Assembly: GCF_045689235.1 (NCBI RefSeq)
Contig: NZ_CP136864.1
Location: 2,666,001-2,730,000, forward strand
Direction of reading: 5' to 3'
DNA from: Congregibacter variabilis
GTDB taxonomy: Bacteria > Pseudomonadota > Gammaproteobacteria > Pseudomonadales > Halieaceae
Length of the DNA: 64,000 nt
This document shows positions 60,920-64,000 of this stretch, piece after piece. A program made the translations under genes and the position numbers. The notes below the pieces were generated by a model. That model was not told the origin of the DNA. It did not search any database and saw nothing but the letters and a program-made list of their open reading frames with translations. Numbering within the stretch: the stretch's first letter is position 1; every line of letters begins with the position of its first letter.

Positions 60920-62266
60920 TCAATAGGGGTGGCGAGTAAAATAATCTCGCCCAGCGGCCATCACTCTAGGTGCCAGCACTAGCGTACTCACCATGGTGGG
61001 TATTGCCATGAGTCCATAGGCACCAGAAATAATGTTGAACACCACATCGATGCTCACGCTCGCGCCGATGACTACCGTTGCTACAAATACCCAGCGAAAG
61101 TGGTGCTGGAGATGTGCGCCGAACAAAAAGCCAAAGCACTTGGCTCCGTAGTACCAGCCGGTAAACATCGTGGTGGTGCTCAGGACCAGCGTGACAAAAG
61201 CCAGAGGTATCAAACCGAAGCGGCCCATCTCACCCACAAATGCGTTGGCTGTGAGTGTGATCCCCGACAGCTCGCCCGGCACTTGCCACTGGCCTGTGAG
61301 CAAAATCACCAAAGCGGTGCAGGTGCACACCAGCAAGGTATCAATTACCGGCCCGAGCATGGCGACCAATCCTTCGCGAATCGGCTCGTTAGTGCGAGCC
61401 GCGCCATGCGCCATAACCTCGGTACCCACGCCCGCCTCGTTGGAGAACGCGCCGCGACTGATGCCAATGAGCAACGTGCCAATAAAGCCGCCGCCGGCCG
61501 CCTGGGGAGTGAACGCTTCGCTGACGATGCTGGCAAACACCGCGGGTACCATTGATGCGTTACTAATAATGACGTAGAGAGTCATTAACATGTAGATCAC
61601 GACCATGCTCGGTAGGACCGTGATGGCGACGCTGGCCACCCGCGGAAGCCCGCCGAAGATGACGCCCGCCACTAAAGCCGCTACGCATAGGCCGATGACT
61701 GGCCCCCCCCATGCGGGCATGTTACCGGCAAACACCGTGTCGCCTACAAGAGCGGTGAGTTGGTTTGCCTGAAACAGCGGAAGCGTGCCCACCAGACCCG
61801 CGACAGCAAACAGAATTGCCAGAGGATAGAACTTCCGGGGTAGCGCCTCGCGAATGATATACATGGGCCCGCCCTGGAGTTTTCCAAGGCTGTCTTCGCC
61901 GCGGTACATCACTCCAAGGGAGCAGGTAAAAAATTTGGTCGCCACACCCACAAGGGCAGAGATCCACATCCAGAACACGGCGCCGGGTCCACCGGCGACG
62001 ATCGCCAGAGAAACACCTGCGATGTTGCCAAGTCCCATAGTCCCGGACAGCGCGGCTGCCAATGCCTGCCCATGGGACAACTCGCCGGCCTCGTTCGGGG
62101 TGTCATGACGGCCCAGCATAATGCCCACCGCGTGGCCAAAGTGCCGATAGGGCAGACCCCGGGAGTAAATAAGAAAGAACAGTCCTCCCCCCAATAGCAG
62201 CGTGACCAGCGGCGTGCCCCAAACGGCATTAACGAATCGCAGTGAAAGTTCTTCTAAACCCAGCAT
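60920..62266 (-). CDS. Sodium:alanine symporter (AGCS family)
   Basis: Inner-membrane Na+-coupled transporter for alanine or glycine, 448 aa with about 11 membrane segments. Signatures: NAVWGTPLVTLLLGGGLFF near the N-terminus, ALSGTMGLGNIAGVSLAIVAGGPGAVFWMW, and SRGAFSNEAGVGTEVMAHGAA. Length is near the family norm. Convergent with leuA; not in an operon. Confidence 0.94.
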   Translation of the reverse strand: MLGLEELSLRFVNAVWGTPLVTLLLGGGLFFLIYSRGLPYRHFGHAVGIMLGRHDTPNEAGELSHGQALAAALSGTMGLGNIAGVSLAIVAGGPGAVFWMWISALVGVATKFFTCSLGVMYRGEDSLGKLQGGPMYIIREALPRKFYPLAILFAVAGLVGTLPLFQANQLTALVGDTVFAGNMPAWGGPVIGLCVAALVAGVIFGGLPRVASVAITVLPSMVVIYMLMTLYVIISNASMVPAVFASIVSEAFTPQAAGGGFIGTLLIGISRGAFSNEAGVGTEVMAHGAARTNEPIREGLVAMLGPVIDTLLVCTCTALVILLTGQWQVPGELSGITLTANAFVGEMGRFGLIPLAFVTLVLSTTTMFTGWYYGAKCFGFLFGAHLQHHFRWVFVATVVIGASVSIDVVFNIISGAYGLMAIPTMVSTLVLAPRVMAAGRDYFTRHPY

Positions 62267-62398
62267 GCCTTGGCCACCATGAGCAAACGCCGCACATTAG
62301 CACAGGCTAAATGCGACTTGCGTCTTCCCCTGAGCAAAAGACTCGCTATGATCCGCAAGGTGAAAATCGCTAATATCTAATATTGTTCTGGAGACATT

Positions 62399-62839
62399 AT
62401 GCCTAGCACTGCTTTTCATCTGGCACTTCCTGTGGACGACCTTGAAGCCGCAGCGGGATTCTATGGCGAAATTTTGAATTGCCCTCAAGGCCGATCCTCA
62501 CCGCGTTGGATTGACTACGACTTTTATGGACATCAGTTGGTGGTACATAAAGTAGCGATCGAAGACTTACCTGCGGTAGCGCGCAACGGGGTTGATGGAG
62601 AGGCAGTGCCGGCAAGTCACTTTGGCGTCGTGCTTGATTGGAACGACTGGGATGCGCTCCAGAGTCGCCTTGAGGAGGCGGGAGTGGGTTATGCCATAGC
62701 GCCGACTACACGATTTGCGGGTCGTCGCGGCGAACAGCGCACCTGTTTTATCCGTGATCCCGCGGGCAATCACCTTGAGTTCAAATGTTTTCGTAATCCC
62801 GAGATGCTGTTTGCCACCGATGGTTTTGAGTACGAATAG
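62399..62839 (+). CDS. VOC-family (glyoxalase-like) protein
   Basis: Vicinal oxygen chelate protein, 146 aa, two beta-alpha-beta-beta-beta units. FHLALPVDDLEAAAGFYGEIL begins the fold with a metal-ligand His; SHFGVVLDW and IRDPAGNHLEFKCF supply further expected ligands (His and Glu). Related proteins are lyases or dioxygenase-like; the substrate is unknown. Overlaps the lipoprotein gene by about 20 bp. Confidence 0.85.
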   Translation: MPSTAFHLALPVDDLEAAAGFYGEILNCPQGRSSPRWIDYDFYGHQLVVHKVAIEDLPAVARNGVDGEAVPASHFGVVLDWNDWDALQSRLEEAGVGYAIAPTTRFAGRRGEQRTCFIRDPAGNHLEFKCFRNPEMLFATDGFEYE

Positions 62840-63746
62840 TATTCCTGTGAGCTCTCAAGCTTGGCAGAGGCTGCGGCTTTGGCGATGGTGTCTACTGTTG
62901 TCCTCGCTGTTTTTTTTGTCGGCTTGCAGCAGTACTACGTTCTTCTATAACCGCCTCGATTTTATCCTGCCCTGGTACCTGGATCGTTACGTTGATCTTG
63001 ATCGTGCACAGTCCGGGCAACTGGATTTAGCGCTAGAGACCATGCTCGACTGGCATCGCCGCGAGGAGCTGCCGCGTTATCTGGAGTTCCTCAATACGGT
63101 GTCGCGCGATCTGGATCGCAACATCGCTGCTCCGCTGAACGTTGAGCAGCTGCAAAGCTATGCTGATCGCGCTGAGCAGGCCTGGTTTCGTATCCGCGAT
63201 CCTGGCCTTGAGCTACTTCTTCGTCTTGGCGAAGATTTGCGTGATGAGCAAATTAAAGACTTCATTGCGCAGATGGACAAAAAGCAAAGGAAGTACGAGG
63301 ACAAGTATCTGAGCCGTGATGACGAGGAGATGCGTAAAGATGCCTTTGAGAGTCTGAAGGAAACCCTCGAGGACTATCTGGGGCGGCTAGACAAGACTCA
63401 GCAAGAGCGTCTGCGAGTGGCGGCGGGAGAGCTTCTGCGCTCCGACGCTGTCTGGCTGCAAGAACGTAGCGCCTGGACTGCAAAGCTTGCCAGGGCATTG
63501 GAGCGTGAACCGGGTTGGCAGCGGCGCGTGATAGCGATTATTCATGACTGGGAGGCCGGGCTCGATCCCGAGGTCGAGGCGCTCTACGATCACAACACTT
63601 CCGTTGTGCAGTCAGCAATGGTGGATGTGCTGAACAACCGCAGTGAAAAACAGGATATCCGTTTGCATAAAAAGATTGACGGGTTTCGAGATGATCTCAG
63701 TCTTCTGATTAGCCAGGGTGAGAGTCAGTCGGCGGCCGCACATTAG
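62820..63746 (+). CDS. DUF6279 family lipoprotein
   Basis: About 308 aa lipoprotein. Hydrophobic signal (WRWCLLLSSLFFLSAC) with lipobox LSAC-S, then the family start SSTTFFYNRLDFILPWYLDRYVDLDRAQ and a long, charged helical body (about 60-300), likely coiled coil in part. Function unknown. Start is uncertain: ATG at 62820 inside the VOC gene, or GTG at 62847, which would give a shorter, more usual signal. Confidence 0.8.
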   Translation: MVLSTNSIPVSSQAWQRLRLWRWCLLLSSLFFLSACSSTTFFYNRLDFILPWYLDRYVDLDRAQSGQLDLALETMLDWHRREELPRYLEFLNTVSRDLDRNIAAPLNVEQLQSYADRAEQAWFRIRDPGLELLLRLGEDLRDEQIKDFIAQMDKKQRKYEDKYLSRDDEEMRKDAFESLKETLEDYLGRLDKTQQERLRVAAGELLRSDAVWLQERSAWTAKLARALEREPGWQRRVIAIIHDWEAGLDPEVEALYDHNTSVVQSAMVDVLNNRSEKQDIRLHKKIDGFRDDLSLLISQGESQSAAAH

Positions 63747-63784
63747 TTTTCCACGCCAATTTTGCAAAGCCAGTGGTGCGAGCG

Positions 63785-64000
63785 TCAGGAGCGCTGTGTC
63801 AGTTTCTTGGAAAAGACCTTGGAGTTACGCTGCAAGTTGTACAGGGCCTGGCGGGCCGGCGGCAACGTATCCAGAGCGTTCTCTATAAAACCCTGCTCAA
63901 GAAACCAATGCGCCGTCTGGGTCGTCAATACGAAAACCTCAGCAAGTCCTTGCGCGAGAGCTTCTTGCTCCAACTCCTGCAAGAGTCGCTTTGCCCGCTG
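63785..64000 (-). CDS. argA: N-acetylglutamate synthase, C-terminal end only
   Basis: The last 71 codons of ArgA, the first enzyme of arginine synthesis; the rest lies beyond the right edge. The GNAT-domain tail GLAEVFVLTTQTAHWFLEQGF and PPARQALYNLQRNSKVFSKKL is characteristic of the ArgA fusion of kinase-like and acetyltransferase domains. The frame is open to base 64000. Convergent with the DUF6279 gene. Confidence 0.9.
   Translation of the reverse strand, partial: QRAKRLLQELEQEALAQGLAEVFVLTTQTAHWFLEQGFIENALDTLPPARQALYNLQRNSKVFSKKLTQRS

Noticed and set aside
1..64000. tRNA, rRNA, CRISPR array, prophage, transposase or restriction/anti-phage system
   Set aside because: Reading both strands I saw no cloverleaf-like CCA-ended stretch, spacer-repeat pattern, integrase, transposase or known defence gene.

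Overview
The window is 64 kb of chromosome from a gammaproteobacterium with moderately high GC, most probably a marine, oxygen-respiring heterotroph of the Pseudomonas/Cellvibrionales side of the class (a Halieaceae/OM60-like organism is my best guess). The evidence is gene order and family type: gyrB, then the conserved blocks glyQ-glyS, def-fmt-rsmB-trkA-trkH back to back with lysM-dprA-tsaC-hemF-aroE, a Pseudomonas-type aa3 cytochrome oxidase cluster, and polA / small-RNA locus / engB / cytochromes c5-c4 / dsbA. These are typical neighbours of a replication origin. No rRNA, tRNA, CRISPR array, prophage or insertion sequence was recognised.

Layout. 1-3.1 kb: the 3' 95% of gyrB, followed directly by a broken remnant of a sulfite-dehydrogenase/cytochrome c gene. 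3.1-10.6 kb: a sucrose (fructan) uptake and breakdown locus with fructokinase, LacI-type repressor, TonB-dependent outer-membrane receptor, GPH-type permease and a GH68 beta-fructosidase; two copies of a palindromic operator lie between repressor and receptor. 10.6-14.2 kb: small accessory genes (MscS-like channel, a secreted repeat peptide, a retropepsin-like protease, an OxyR-like regulator without the sensing cysteine, DUF2165). 14.2-20.6 kb: rmuC, glyS, glyQ, a lipid A-type acyltransferase, djlA. 20.5-26.1 kb: two accessory redox/regulator modules (NmrA-DUF4345-DUF1772 with an AraC regulator; pirin-FMN reductase with a divergent LysR regulator and a perfect 18-bp palindrome). 26.1-36.6 kb: potassium uptake, translation-initiation formylation, DNA uptake, tRNA modification, haem and shikimate genes.

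36.6-47 kb: gamma carbonic anhydrase, YheV, a MATE exporter, then the cytochrome c oxidase operon (ctaC, ctaD, ctaG, ctaE, DUF2909, SURF1, a CxxxC membrane protein, ctaB, SCO). The heme A synthase gene ctaA, usually just before ctaB in this gene order, is absent. 47-54.5 kb: polA; a well-formed sigma-E-type promoter driving a probable ~125-nt small RNA at the spot 42/ErsA position; a 188-bp tandem repeat; engB; cytochromes c5 and c4; a family III CoA-transferase with unusual domain order; and dsbA, which also has a textbook sigma-E-type promoter. 54.5-64 kb: FMN reductase, Bcr/CflA exporter, carboxylesterase, Lrp regulator, leuA, an AGCS amino-acid symporter, a VOC protein, a DUF6279 lipoprotein and the 3' end of argA.

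The strongest candidate for something little described is the intergenic polA-engB region: a sigma-E-dependent small RNA candidate with an anti-Shine-Dalgarno loop, next to a tandem repeat whose hairpin is preserved by a wobble change, with dsbA 4 kb away under the same promoter class.
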